64,000 nt of DNA from a bacterium UBP2_UBA2255 (GTDB taxonomy: Bacteria > Edwardsbacteria > AC1 > EtOH8), in the NCBI GenBank assembly GCA_002347565.1, contig DDXR01000038.1:1732-65731 (forward strand). The letters are read 5' to 3'. Shown here piece by piece: positions 13,967-23,737 of this stretch (its first letter is position 1; each line of letters opens with the position of its first letter). The notes beneath the pieces were generated by a model, which made no database searches, was not told the origin of the DNA, and worked only from the letters and a program-made list of their open reading frames with translations. Position numbers and translations under genes: made by a program.

Positions 13967-14980
13967 ATGGAACTCACCTCCCTCAACCTCTCGCTGGACG
14001 CGCTGCGGCAGACGGACTTCCCGGCCGTCGCGCCCGGCGGCGCGTACGACCTGGCCATCGTCGGCGGCGGGCCGGCCGGCCTGACCGCGGGCATCTACGC
14101 GGCCCGCAAGCGGGTCCCCGCGATCATGGTGACGCACGACCTGGGCGGCCAGGTGCTGTGGACATCGTCGGTGGAGAACTACCCGGGCTACAACCTGGTG
14201 CAGGGCCGCGACCTGGTGGAGAAGTTCAAGGCCCAGGTGGCGCAGTTCCCCATCGCGGTGGCCCAGGGCCAGCGGGTGGCGCGGATCGAACCGCAGAACG
14301 GCCGCTTTCGGATCGTCACGGAATCAGGCGTGGAGCACTTCTCCCAAGCGGTATTGCTGGCGACGGGCAAGCGCTACCGCAGCCTGGGCGTGCCCGGGGA
14401 GAAGGAACTGATCGGCCGCGGCGTGGCCTACTGCGCCACCTGCGACGCGCCGCTGTTCCAGGACAAAACCGCCGCCGTGGTCGGCGGCGGCAACTCGGCG
14501 CTGACTTCGGCGGGCGACCTCTTGAAGTACGCGGCCAAGGTCTACGTCATCAGCAACATGGCGGCGCTGAGCGGCGACGCGGTGCTGCAGGAGCCGCTAC
14601 GGAAATCCGGCAAGGTCGAGTTCCTGATGAGCACCACGGTGCTGGAGATCCACGGCACGGACAAGGTCGAGTCGATCACCGTTTCGAACGGCGCGAACGA
14701 CGGACAACGAACAATAGCCGTATCGGGCGTGTTCGTGGAGATCGGGCTGATCCCGAACAGCGAGCCGTTCCGGGACCTGGTCGACCTCAACCAGCGCGGG
14801 GAGATCGTCGTCGACTGCGCCTGTCGCACCTCGCGTCCCGGCGTGTTCGCGGCCGGGGACGTCACCACCGTGCCGGCCAAGCAGATCGTGGTGGCGGCCG
14901 GCGAGGGCGCCAAGGCCGCGCTGACGGCGTTCGACTGGCTGGCGCGGGGCGGGCCGCCGCAGGCCGCGGGCGAGCCGTGA
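13967..14980 (+). CDS. Thioredoxin-disulfide reductase family protein
   Basis: This 337-residue flavoprotein follows the low-molecular-weight TrxB pattern: FAD-binding YDLAIVGGGPAGLTAGIYAAR near residue 26 (in part), the redox pair in AYCATCDAP near 144, a second nucleotide-binding AAVVGGGNSALTSA, and the C-terminal FAD motif GVFAAGDVTTVPAKQIVVA. It transfers electrons from NAD(P)H to thioredoxin or a related protein. The NADPH-specific HRRxxxR-type loop is not obvious (VYVISNMAALSG), so it may use NADH or another donor. It has an N-terminal extension of about 25 residues. No thioredoxin gene is adjacent. Confidence 0.88.
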   Translation: MELTSLNLSLDALRQTDFPAVAPGGAYDLAIVGGGPAGLTAGIYAARKRVPAIMVTHDLGGQVLWTSSVENYPGYNLVQGRDLVEKFKAQVAQFPIAVAQGQRVARIEPQNGRFRIVTESGVEHFSQAVLLATGKRYRSLGVPGEKELIGRGVAYCATCDAPLFQDKTAAVVGGGNSALTSAGDLLKYAAKVYVISNMAALSGDAVLQEPLRKSGKVEFLMSTTVLEIHGTDKVESITVSNGANDGQRTIAVSGVFVEIGLIPNSEPFRDLVDLNQRGEIVVDCACRTSRPGVFAAGDVTTVPAKQIVVAAGEGAKAALTAFDWLARGGPPQAAGEP

Positions 14981-14993
14981 CCGTCCCAGAATT

Positions 14994-15027
14994 AAAGTGG
15001 GGACATGGCGCGCCATGTCCCCACTTT
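14994..15027. terminator. 34-bp perfect palindrome between convergent genes
   Basis: AAAGTGGGGACATGGCG at 14994-15010 is followed at once by its exact complement, ending CCCCACTTTT. It lies between the ends of the convergent TrxB-like gene and asnS. A long GC stem followed by T residues on both strands fits a bidirectional terminator. The arm is also typical of dispersed REP-like palindromes, so it may be both. Confidence 0.7.
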
Positions 15028-15059
15028 TCGTTTCCAGACCCGTCGGGTCCGGCGGCATG

Positions 15060-16358
<1,299 letters not shown>

Positions 16359-16407
16359 GATGCGCTCGCTTTCGGATGTCGGTTCGATGGCACCGCACGA
16401 CGCCGGG

Positions 16408-17121
16408 CTACCGCAGGAACTTCCACACCAGGTAGATCGTGGCCCCCCAGGCGCCCAGGCCGTGGCAGATGGCCGCGGCCCACACGTTCCCGGTCCGGTG
16501 GGTCAGCCCGGCGAACAGCAGGCCGCCGAGGAACACGCTGGCCACCAGCGGAACACCGGCCGCCGACGGCATCAGGTAGCCGACCGTCGTGCAATGGTAG
16601 GCCGTGAACAGCAGCGAGGACAGCGCCACCTTCCGTCCCGGGCCGTACCGCTGCTCCAGCAGGCCCTGCAGGCCGCCCCGCCAGTACATCTCCTCGCCCG
16701 CCGGCAGCACCACGGCCACGAACAGGAAGAACAGCCAGAAGTTGTACCGCAGCGCCTGGCTGTCGCGCAGCCGCTGGGCACAGACCTGCAGCATGTTGCC
16801 CGGCATCGCCTGCTGGAAAAAGATGTGGCCGGCGCCGACGATGGCGATGGCGACCGCGGCGGCAGCGGCCAGCCCCCAACCGGCGGTTTTGAGCCAGGAT
16901 CCCGGGCGGACCTTGACCCGGCGCCACAGCCCGAACGCCGTCAGCGACCAATAGGCCCCGCCGTAGAACACGATCGCCGACAGCGCGATCGCCGCCCAGC
17001 TGTCGTGGAGGATCCACAGCGCGACCCAGTTGACCAGCGCCGGCGCCAGTGTCAGCGCGGCCAGCAGGGCGGCCAGGGCCGGACCGGACGGCGCGCGCCG
17101 CCTACTCGCCGGCGGCTTCAT
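16408..17121 (-). CDS. CPBP-family intramembrane metalloprotease
   Basis: This 237-residue protein has several membrane helices and the CPBP (Abi/CAAX-type) motifs: [15 protein letters not shown] (EExxxR), LFTAYHCTT (second His) and [12 protein letters not shown] (third His). The family cleaves membrane substrates or prenylated proteins; the target here is unknown. The ATG at 17121 overlaps the end of the M23 peptidase gene by 20 nt, so the two are likely translated together. Confidence 0.88.
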   Translation of the reverse strand: MKPPASRRRAPSGPALAALLAALTLAPALVNWVALWILHDSWAAIALSAIVFYGGAYWSLTAFGLWRRVKVRPGSWLKTAGWGLAAAAAVAIAIVGAGHIFFQQAMPGNMLQVCAQRLRDSQALRYNFWLFFLFVAVVLPAGEEMYWRGGLQGLLEQRYGPGRKVALSSLLFTAYHCTTVGYLMPSAAGVPLVASVFLGGLLFAGLTHRTGNVWAAAICHGLGAWGATIYLVWKFLR

Positions 17122-17737
17122 GCCAGCGCGCCTCCAGCAGGGCCCGGGGATCGAAGTAATGCCGCTCCAGCAGGGCGCGGTCGTGGCACTCCAGGGCCCT
17201 GGTGGCGAACCGCCGCCGGGGCAGTCCGGGGTCGGGCGGCAGCGCGGTCGGCGGGGTGCGCATTATCTCGAAATGCAGGTGGTCGAACTGGTGGCCATGG
17301 CGGTCGAGTTCCCCAAGGTTCAGGAAGCGGGCGATCGGCACCAGCGGCGACACCGTGTCGCCCGGTGCGACCGCGATCCCTGCCACGTGCTCGTAGACAG
17401 ACCACACCCCCCGCCCGTCCGGCAGCCGGTGTTCGACGATCACCTGGGCGAATGGACCGTCGTCTCGCACGCTGACGACCACGCCCGGCGCCGCGGGAAA
17501 AACCGGCTCCTCCCCGCCGGAGCCCCGCGGACGGCGGATGTCCACCCCGGTGTGGAGGTGCGCCGGTATCTTCGGTCGGGCTCGGCGCTCGATGCCGAAC
17601 CGTCCGATGGGCGTCAGCCGCACCTCGCTCCAGCACCGGCGGTCGGCCGCGTTGATCGGCAGCAGCCACCCGTCGCCCGCGGCGGCGGCGGCCAGGGATG
17701 CCAGCGCGGCAGCAGCCGCGATGCGGCGCGTATTCAT
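17102..17737 (-). CDS. Exported M23-family peptidase
   Basis: The 211-residue product has an Ala-rich signal peptide (about residues 1-21) and a LytM/M23 domain with LHTGVDIRRP (metal-binding His and Asp) and FDHLHFEIMR (HxH), with YEHVAGIAVAPGDTV between. M23 enzymes cut peptidoglycan cross-links or act as activators of other hydrolases; both metal motifs are intact, so activity is plausible. It overlaps the dus stop (ATGA) and the CPBP start. Confidence 0.87.
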   Translation of the reverse strand: MNTRRIAAAAALASLAAAAAGDGWLLPINAADRRCWSEVRLTPIGRFGIERRARPKIPAHLHTGVDIRRPRGSGGEEPVFPAAPGVVVSVRDDGPFAQVIVEHRLPDGRGVWSVYEHVAGIAVAPGDTVSPLVPIARFLNLGELDRHGHQFDHLHFEIMRTPPTALPPDPGLPRRRFATRALECHDRALLERHYFDPRALLEARWHEAAGE

Positions 17738-18693
17738 CCGGCCAGGCGCTCCAGCAATTCGAACACCTGCCGCCGCGTCGCCGCCGACATGATGTCGCGG
17801 CGGGCGTGGGCCGCGCCATCGATCCCCCTGATGTACCAGCCCAGGTGCTTCCGCATCTCGCGGACGGCCCTGGTCTCGCCCTTGTCGGCGATCATCAGGT
17901 CGAAATGCTCCCGGATGGCGTCCAGCCGCAGCGGCCAGGGAACCGGCACGCCCGGCGCCGCGCGTTCCGCCGCGGCAGCGACCTCGGTGAACAGCCAGGG
18001 GTTGCCCAGCGCTGCCCGGCCGGCCATCACCAGGTCGCACCCGGTCTCGGCGAGCATTCGCCGGGCGTCGGCGCCGGAGCGGACATCGCCGTTGCCGATC
18101 ACCGGGATGGACAACGCCCGCTTGACCCGGGCGATCACCCCCCAGTCGGCCGTGCCGGAGAATTTTTGCGAGGCGGCCCTGCCGTGGACCGTGACCGCCG
18201 CAACGCCGCACTGCTCCAGCAGCCGGGCGATCTCCGCAGCGTTCTCGGCGCCCACCTCCCACCCGGAGCGGATCTTGGCCAGCACCGGCCGGCCGGCGGC
18301 CGCGACCGCGGCCCGGGCGATGGCCTCGACCGCTCTCGGCTCCCGCAGCAGGGCCGACCCGCCGCCGTGCTTGACGATCTTGGGCGCCGGACATCCGAAG
18401 TTCAGGTCGTAGCAGTCGGCGGCCAGCGGCTCCAGCCGGGCGATGGCGTCGGCGAAGGCCCCCGGTCTGGTGCCAAACAGCTGGAGGACCACCGGCCGTT
18501 CTTCCTCCCGGAACGCCGCCATTCGCAGGGTCTTGCCATGGTCGCGGACCAGGGCCTCTGCCGCCAGCATCTCGGACCACACCATCGCCGCGCCGCGCCG
18601 GCGGCACACCAGGCGGAACGGCGAGTCGGTGATGCCGGCCATGGGGGCCAGCACCGCCCGGCCGGAACCCGGGGGAGGGAACCGGCTACCCAT
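17734..18693 (-). CDS. dusB: tRNA-dihydrouridine synthase (Dus)
   Basis: This FMN enzyme reduces uridine to dihydrouridine in tRNA. The 319-residue protein shows LAPMAGITDSPFRLVCRRRG, DLNFGCPAPKIVKHGGGSALL (active-site Cys), VLAKIRSGWE, VTVHGRAASQKFSG and IPVIGNGDVRSGADARRML, plus the C-terminal helical domain (HLGWYIRGIDG). The pattern is closest to DusB, but subtype is a guess. It runs into the M23 gene with an ATGA overlap. Confidence 0.9.
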   Translation of the reverse strand: MGSRFPPPGSGRAVLAPMAGITDSPFRLVCRRRGAAMVWSEMLAAEALVRDHGKTLRMAAFREEERPVVLQLFGTRPGAFADAIARLEPLAADCYDLNFGCPAPKIVKHGGGSALLREPRAVEAIARAAVAAAGRPVLAKIRSGWEVGAENAAEIARLLEQCGVAAVTVHGRAASQKFSGTADWGVIARVKRALSIPVIGNGDVRSGADARRMLAETGCDLVMAGRAALGNPWLFTEVAAAAERAAPGVPVPWPLRLDAIREHFDLMIADKGETRAVREMRKHLGWYIRGIDGAAHARRDIMSAATRRQVFELLERLAG

Positions 18694-19237
18694 CCGCCTC
18701 CAGCAACAGGGCCACCGGCTGCTGCACCACGAACAGCATTGCCGCAGCGATCTGCCGCAGCCGCCCGGACGTTACCTGGCGCAGCCAGAGACCGACGCGT
18801 CCGTGGCGTTGAACGGCGACAATGCGGAAACCGCATTCCGCGGAGATCCGCCGCAATGATCGCATGGTAAAGGAGGCCGGGTGCCGCTCGTCGATCCGAA
18901 GCAGCTCCGCGGCACGCCTGACCGACCACCCCCAGGCGTTGAACACGCTGACCCGCAAGTAAAGCAGCCCGCCGGGCCGCAGCGCCCGGTTGATCTGCAC
19001 CAATGCCCGAGACGGATCTTCGCAATGGTCCAGCACGTTGTCACAGACAGCCAGGGAGAATGTCCGGGGGCGGCAGGGGAGCTCCTCGGCACGAGCGGCA
19101 GCGTAGCAGACGCCCGGATCTATCCTCCCGGACCGTGCCCGCCACCACGCAAGCTCGCCGTATTGCGCCTGCTGCCAGCGCCCCTGGGCCCGTTCCGTGC
19201 GGCCAGCGTCCCGCGCGGACGGGGCTGCGACGGTCAC
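18686..19237 (-). CDS. Methyltransferase-like protein lacking the SAM-binding motif
   Basis: The 183-residue protein begins at a GTG that overlaps the stop of the WecA-like gene (GTGA). It carries the C-terminal half of a class I methyltransferase: RTFSLAVCDNVLDHCEDPSRA (in part), NRALRPGGLLYLRVSVFN, and FRIVAVQRHGRVGLW. The N-terminal part, QYGELAWWRARSGRIDPGVCYAAARAEEL (in part), lacks the glycine-rich motif I usually found between the WW and the IDP-type segment, as if ~60 residues were deleted. It may be a decayed gene or a non-catalytic protein. Confidence 0.65.
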   Translation of the reverse strand: MTVAAPSARDAGRTERAQGRWQQAQYGELAWWRARSGRIDPGVCYAAARAEELPCRPRTFSLAVCDNVLDHCEDPSRALVQINRALRPGGLLYLRVSVFNAWGWSVRRAAELLRIDERHPASFTMRSLRRISAECGFRIVAVQRHGRVGLWLRQVTSGRLRQIAAAMLFVVQQPVALLLEADG

Positions 19238-20262
19238 TCTCGGCCCCCGTGGCGCTTCTTCAGGAAGATCCACACCAGCGCCGAGAACAGGATCACCAGG
19301 ATGGAGATCAAACGGCGGTCGGCCGAGGACAGCAGGATGGCCAGGATGCCGAAGAACCCCGACACGCCGTAAAGGAACGCGACCGCTCCCTGGTGGGTGA
19401 AGCCCATGGTGATCAGCAGATGGTGGACGTGCTCCTTGTCGGCCAGGTAGAACTTCTGGCCGCGCCAGGTGCGCCGGATCACGGCGCCCACCGTATCGGC
19501 TATCGGCACGCCCAGGGCCGCGATCGGGATCAGCAGGGCGATGGTGGCGATGCTCTTCATGGTCCCCAGCGCGGTCATCGCGCCCAGGGCGTACCCCAGG
19601 AAGGTGGCGCCGGAATCGCCCATGAAGATCCGCGCCGGATGGAAATTGAAGGGCAGGAACCCCAGCATGCAACCGGCGGTCACCAGGGCCAGCAGCGAAA
19701 TGAACGCCTCGCCGTGGGATCCTGCGGAGAAGAAGATGGTGAGCCCGGCGATGGCGGTGATGCCGCCGGCCAGACCGTCCAGGCCGTCGATGAAGTTGAT
19801 GGCATTGATGAAGAAAACTATCCAGACCATGGTGAAGGGATAGCTTAACAGGCCCAGCTCGAACACGCCGCCGAACGGGCTGGGCAGGACCCGGATGTTG
19901 AACCCGGCAAACACCAGGATGGCGGCCGCCACGAACTGGGCCAGGAACCGGACGCCCACCGAAGCGTCCCGCAGGTCGTCGTACAGCCCGATGCCGAACA
20001 CCACCAGGCCGCCGGCGGTGAATGCCAGCATTTTCACCGTGTCCTGGCCCAGCGCGGCGGGCCAGGTCAGGCGCGCCAGCCACATGCCTCCCAGCACCGA
20101 CAGCACGATGGCCACCCCGCCCAGCACCGGGACGGCCTTGTCATGGACCTTGCGCAGGCCGGGCCGGTCGAACGCGCGGTACCTCATGGCCAGCGCCAGC
20201 GCCAGTGGCGTGACGGCCAGGGCCAGCACCGACGATCCGAAGAACGATATCAGGTAGAGCAT
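19234..20262 (-). CDS. WecA/TagO-like undecaprenyl-phosphate sugar-1-phosphate transferase
   Basis: This 342-residue integral membrane protein has about 10-11 helices and the MraY/WecA motifs: RKVHDKAVPVLGGVAI, GLYDDLRDASVG (DDxxD), NAINFIDGLDGLAGG, HPARIFMGDSGATFLGY and the cytoplasmic DKEHVHHLL. It links a sugar-1-phosphate, probably GlcNAc-1-P, to undecaprenyl phosphate, starting a surface glycan. A second copy exists at 42443-43462 in the polysaccharide cluster; this one is away from it. Confidence 0.92.
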   Translation of the reverse strand: MLYLISFFGSSVLALAVTPLALALAMRYRAFDRPGLRKVHDKAVPVLGGVAIVLSVLGGMWLARLTWPAALGQDTVKMLAFTAGGLVVFGIGLYDDLRDASVGVRFLAQFVAAAILVFAGFNIRVLPSPFGGVFELGLLSYPFTMVWIVFFINAINFIDGLDGLAGGITAIAGLTIFFSAGSHGEAFISLLALVTAGCMLGFLPFNFHPARIFMGDSGATFLGYALGAMTALGTMKSIATIALLIPIAALGVPIADTVGAVIRRTWRGQKFYLADKEHVHHLLITMGFTHQGAVAFLYGVSGFFGILAILLSSADRRLISILVILFSALVWIFLKKRHGGRE

Positions 20263-20283
20263 CGCGTGCCTCTATGCGACAAT

Positions 20284-20306
20284 GCCGCCCCGGCGACCGG
20301 GGCGGC
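20284..20306 (-). terminator. Hairpin after gcvPA
   Basis: A perfect 10-bp GC stem (GCCGCCCCGG, loop CGA, CCGGGGCGGC) lies 18 nt after the gcvPA stop. No T-tract follows on the minus strand, so termination is likely but not certain. Confidence 0.5.
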
Positions 20307-20324
20307 GTCGCCGGTTGCGCCGTC

Positions 20325-21641
20325 TCACGGGGCGATCTCGCCCGCCAGCCGGTCGATCTCCTCCCGGGTGCGCTTCTCGGTGACTGCCACCAGCAGGCGG
20401 CCGGACAGCTCGGGATAGAAGCGGCCCAGGTCGAGGCCGGGGCAGATCCCCTGGCGCCCGAGCTCCTCGATCAGCCGTGCCGGCGGGATTCCGGTCTCCA
20501 CCGCGAACTCCTTGAAGAACGGCGCCCCGAAGGACGGCTTGACCCTTTCCGCCAAATAGTGGCTCTTCTGCAGGCACAGCTCGGCCACGCGCTTCAGGCC
20601 CTCCCGGCCCAGCAGGGTCAGGTAGACCGTGGCCGCCAGCGCGCACAACGCCTCGTTGGAGCAGATGTTGGAGGTGGCCTTTTCCCGCCGGATGTGCTGT
20701 TCGCGCGCCTGCATGGTCAGCACCGCCCCCTCGCGGCCCTGAGCGTCGGTGGTCAGTCCGGCAATCCGGCCGGGCATCAGCCTCAGGAAGTCCTTCCTGA
20801 CGGCGAACAACCCCAGGCAAGGCCCGCCGAATCCCTGCGCCAACCCCAGCGGCTGGCCCTCGCCGGTGGCGACATCGGCCCCGTACCAGCCGGGCGTCGT
20901 GAGGATGCCCAGCGAGACCGGGTCGACCGAGACGCAGAACAGCGCCCCCCGCCGGTGGGCGATCTCCCCGATCTGCTCCACCGGTTCCAGGCAGCCGAAG
21001 AAGTTCGGGTGCTGCGCCAGCACGCCGGCGGTGCCGTCCGTGACCGCGGTCGCCAGCGCGTCCAAGTCGGCCTGGCCGTCGCGCCACCCGATCTCCTTGA
21101 TCTCGACGCCCAGCCCCCGGCAGTATGTCCCCAGGACTTCCCGATAGTGGGGGTGCACCGAGCGCAGCACGACCAGCCGCTTCCGCCTGGTATGGTTGCA
21201 GGCCAGCGTCCCGGCCTCGGCCAGCGCGGTGGCGCCGTCGTACATCGAGGCGTTGGCCGCGTCCATGCCGGTGAGGGCGCAGACCAGGCTCTGGAACTCG
21301 TAGATCGCCTGCAGCGTTCCCTGGCTGACCTCCGCCTGGTAGGGCGTGTAGGCGGTGTAGAACTCGGAGCGCAGCAGGATATGGTCGACGGCAGCCGGGA
21401 CGTAGTGGTCGTAGATCCCGCCGCCCAGGAACGAGACCGCGGACGACGCCGGCGCGTTCTGCGCCGCCAGCGCTCCCAGGTGCTTGACCGCCTCCATCTC
21501 GGACAGCGCTGCCGGGAGCCGAAGCTCGGCCTTGCACCGGATCTCCGGCGGGATGTCGGCGATCAGCTCGTCGAAGGACTTGACGCCGATCTTCTTGAGC
21601 ATGTCCGCGCGGTTGCTGTCAGTATTCGGTATGAAAGCCAT
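20325..21641 (-). CDS. gcvPA: Glycine dehydrogenase (decarboxylating) subunit 1, GcvPA
   Basis: It is the N-terminal-type half of the split P-protein of the glycine cleavage system, which decarboxylates glycine and passes the aminomethyl group to GcvH. The 438-residue protein starts MAFIPNTDSNRADMLKKIGV and has FLGGGIYDHYVPAAVD, TAYTPYQAEVSQGTLQ, YEFQSLVCALTGMDAANAS and SNICSNEALCALAATVYL. The PLP lysine is expected on the other subunit (GcvPB), which is not in the window. It follows gcvH, with a 9-bp-period repeat in the gap. Confidence 0.95.
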   Translation of the reverse strand: MAFIPNTDSNRADMLKKIGVKSFDELIADIPPEIRCKAELRLPAALSEMEAVKHLGALAAQNAPASSAVSFLGGGIYDHYVPAAVDHILLRSEFYTAYTPYQAEVSQGTLQAIYEFQSLVCALTGMDAANASMYDGATALAEAGTLACNHTRRKRLVVLRSVHPHYREVLGTYCRGLGVEIKEIGWRDGQADLDALATAVTDGTAGVLAQHPNFFGCLEPVEQIGEIAHRRGALFCVSVDPVSLGILTTPGWYGADVATGEGQPLGLAQGFGGPCLGLFAVRKDFLRLMPGRIAGLTTDAQGREGAVLTMQAREQHIRREKATSNICSNEALCALAATVYLTLLGREGLKRVAELCLQKSHYLAERVKPSFGAPFFKEFAVETGIPPARLIEELGRQGICPGLDLGRFYPELSGRLLVAVTEKRTREEIDRLAGEIAP

Positions 21642-21652
21642 TCTTCGTCCTC

Positions 21653-21690
21653 AACATCTAAACGTTGTAAACGTTACAAACGTTTACACG
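21653..21690. repeat. AACGTTNNN 9-bp tandem repeat between gcvH and gcvPA
   Basis: Three 9-bp units AACGTTGTA, AACGTTACA and AACGTTTAC lie at 21661-21687, preceded by a degenerate unit. The palindromic core AAACGTTT resembles a LacI-type operator half, but the periodic layout fits the repeat family of this window better. It takes up most of the 56-nt gap. Confidence 0.6.
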
Positions 21691-21697
21691 TCCGGGA

Positions 21698-22084
21698 TCA
21701 GTGGCCGTGCTTCTCCATCTTATCGTAGGCGTCGGCGTCCATCAGCTTTGCGGCCTCGGCCGGGTCCGACAGCTTGATCTTGACCATCCAGCCCTTGCCG
21801 TAGGCGTCCTTGTTGACCGCGTCGGGCGAGCCCTGCAGGTCGCCGTTGGTCGCGACCACCTCGCCGGAGAGCGGGGCGTTGAGATCGGAGACCGCCTTGA
21901 CCGCCTCCACCGTGCCGAACGGCTTGCCCGCGCCGACCGTGGCGCCCACCGCCGGCAGCTCGACGAACACGATGTCGCCCAGCTCGCCCTGCGCGAAGTC
22001 GGTGATGCCCACCGTGGCCACGCCGTTTTCTATCCGCACCCACTCGTGGCTGGCCGTGTACTTCAGGTCCTTGGGGAAGTTCAT
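21698..22084 (-). CDS. gcvH: Glycine cleavage system H protein GcvH
   Basis: GcvH carries the aminomethyl group on a lipoyl arm between the P, T and L proteins. The 128-residue protein has YTASHEWVRIENG, GITDFAQGELGDIVFVELP and the lipoylation site FGTVEAVKAVSDLNAP, with the modified Lys at residue 63. The usual E is replaced by G in the ESVKA-type motif, but the Lys and its V-K-A context are kept. It follows gcvT by 35 nt. Confidence 0.97.
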   Translation of the reverse strand: MNFPKDLKYTASHEWVRIENGVATVGITDFAQGELGDIVFVELPAVGATVGAGKPFGTVEAVKAVSDLNAPLSGEVVATNGDLQGSPDAVNKDAYGKGWMVKIKLSDPAEAAKLMDADAYDKMEKHGH

Positions 22085-22119
22085 GACCGGAACTCCTATT
22101 CTATTGTGCGATTGATGGC

Positions 22120-23217
22120 CTACTTGTGCGTCCCGTGCTTGTAGAAGGGCGTCTCCACCACCTTCGCGGGCACGCCCTTGCCGCGGATCTCGACCTCGAA
22201 CGAATCGCCGGTTTTGGAGAACTCGGTCGCGACGTAGGCCGTGCCGATGCCCTTGGCCACCGAGGGCGAGAACACGCCGCTGGTCACTTCGCCGATCTGT
22301 TTGCCGTCCTTCATCACCTTGTAGTGCTGGCGCGGGAAGGCGTTGCCCTCGACCTCGAAGCCGACCAGCTTGCGCTTGACGCCGCCGGCCTTCTGCTTGA
22401 GCAGCACGTCCTTGCCGTTGAAATCGCCCTGCTTCTTGAGCTTGGTGATCCAGCCCAGGCCCGCCTCCAGCGGCGTGGTGGTCTGGTCGATGTCGTTCCC
22501 GTACAGGCAGTACTTCATCTCCAAGCGCAGGCTGTCGCGCGCCCCCAGCCCGATGGGCTTCAGGTCGAACTCGGCGCCGGCCTTGAACAGCGCGTCCCAG
22601 ATTTGATCGGCATACTTGACGTCGAAGTACAGCTCGAACCCGTCCTCGCCGGTGTAGCCGGTGCGCGACACGATCATCTCGATCCCGTCCACCTTGCCGA
22701 CCTTGAACCAGTAGAACTTCATCTCGGACAGCTTCAGGTCGCAGATCTTCTGCAGCAATTGCTCGGCCGTGGGCCCCTGCAAGGCCAATTGCGCGACCTG
22801 ATCGCTGGTGTTCTTCAATGTGACATTGAAACCTTTCGCCTGCTCCTGCAGCCAGGCGAAGTCCTTGTCGACGTTGGAGGCGTTGACCACCAGGAAGAAG
22901 TGGTCGGGGAACCGGTAGACCAGCAGGTCGTCGACGATGCCGGCGTCCCGGTAGCACATGGCGGAGTACTGCACCTGGTCCACCGCCAGCGCCGCCGGGT
23001 CGTTGACCGTGACGAACGAGACGAACTTCAGCGCGTCCGGGCCCCGCACCTCGATCTCGCCCATGTGCGAGACGTCGAACAGCCCGGCCCTGGCGCGGAC
23101 GTGGCGGTGCTCGTCGATGATCCCGAAGAACTGCACCGGCATCAGGAAGCCGGCGAACGGCACGACCTTGCCGCCGTGCTTCAGGTGCTGGTCGTAGAAC
23201 GGTGTCTTCTTCTCCAT
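22120..23217 (-). CDS. gcvT: Glycine cleavage system T protein, aminomethyltransferase GcvT
   Basis: GcvT releases ammonia from the aminomethyl-lipoyl H protein and gives 5,10-methylene-THF. The 365-residue protein has TPFYDQHLKHGGKVVPFAG, GLFDVSHMGEIEVRG, VDDLLVYRFPDHFFLVVNAS, SRTGYTGEDGFELYF and PIGLGARDSLRLEMKYCLYG. The ATG at 23217 begins MEKKTPF; upstream in-frame sequence is not GcvT-like. It heads the gcvT-gcvH-gcvPA run behind the response-regulator gene, 93 nt away. Confidence 0.97.
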   Translation of the reverse strand: MEKKTPFYDQHLKHGGKVVPFAGFLMPVQFFGIIDEHRHVRARAGLFDVSHMGEIEVRGPDALKFVSFVTVNDPAALAVDQVQYSAMCYRDAGIVDDLLVYRFPDHFFLVVNASNVDKDFAWLQEQAKGFNVTLKNTSDQVAQLALQGPTAEQLLQKICDLKLSEMKFYWFKVGKVDGIEMIVSRTGYTGEDGFELYFDVKYADQIWDALFKAGAEFDLKPIGLGARDSLRLEMKYCLYGNDIDQTTTPLEAGLGWITKLKKQGDFNGKDVLLKQKAGGVKRKLVGFEVEGNAFPRQHYKVMKDGKQIGEVTSGVFSPSVAKGIGTAYVATEFSKTGDSFEVEIRGKGVPAKVVETPFYKHGTHK

Positions 23218-23310
23218 CGTCTTCCCTTTATCTGTACTCTGCGACAATGTTTGCACGACCCTGTCGCGGGCATCGGACCGCCAATCGCGAACGACCAACA
23301 GCCGTTCGGC

Positions 23311-23673
23311 TCAGCCGACCAGCTCCCGGATCTTCTCCAGCAGCTCGGCGATCTTGAACGGCTTGGTGAAATAGGCGTCGGCCCCGGCCGCGATCCCGGC
23401 CTGGATGTCCGCGCTCTCGATCTTGGCGGTCAGCAGGATGATCTTGACCGCGGCCAGCCCCGGGTCGGCCTTGATGGCGCGGCAGACCTCGAAGCCGTCG
23501 ATGCCGGGCATCATGATGTCCAGCACCACCAGCTCGGGCCGATGGTTCTTCACCAGCTCCAGGGCGCTGGCGCCGCTGTATGCCATCAGCGGCTCGTAGC
23601 CGTTGCGGGTCAGCACCTCGGAGATCAGGAACAGAATGTTGGCGTCGTCGTCGACGATCAGAATCTTCTTCAT
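23311..23673 (-). CDS. Single-domain response regulator (CheY-like)
   Basis: This 120-residue protein is a receiver domain only. Acidic residues 8-10 (VDDD), the phospho-acceptor Asp52 (LVVLDIMMPGIDG), Thr82 (ILLTAKI) and Lys104 (YFTKPFK) are all in place. There is no output domain, so it acts by protein-protein contact. No histidine kinase is adjacent. It lies between glyS and gcvT and has its own promoter; whether it has any link to glycine metabolism is unknown. Confidence 0.93.
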   Translation of the reverse strand: MKKILIVDDDANILFLISEVLTRNGYEPLMAYSGASALELVKNHRPELVVLDIMMPGIDGFEVCRAIKADPGLAAVKIILLTAKIESADIQAGIAAGADAYFTKPFKIAELLEKIRELVG

Positions 23674-23708
23674 TGCCGCCTCTGCGTTGCGTCGCCGGTG
23701 CCGCCGGG

Positions 23709-23737
23709 ATTATACCCCAACCGCCGGAAAAAGTTAA
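23709..23737 (-). promoter_or_regulatory. Promoter for the response regulator and possibly gcvTHPA
   Basis: On the minus strand TTAACT (23732-23737) and a consensus TATAAT (23709-23714) are 17 nt apart. The -35 overlaps the end of glyS. Predicted start is about 23702, 29 nt before the ATG at 23673. Confidence 0.65.

Noticed and set aside
21653..21690. LacI-type operator between gcvH and gcvPA.
   Set aside because: The sites lie in a 9-bp tandem array inside an operon gap and not at a promoter, so a repeat is the simpler reading.
23218..23310. Glycine riboswitch upstream of gcvT.
   Set aside because: The 93-nt gap is short and no conserved glycine-aptamer core could be found by eye.
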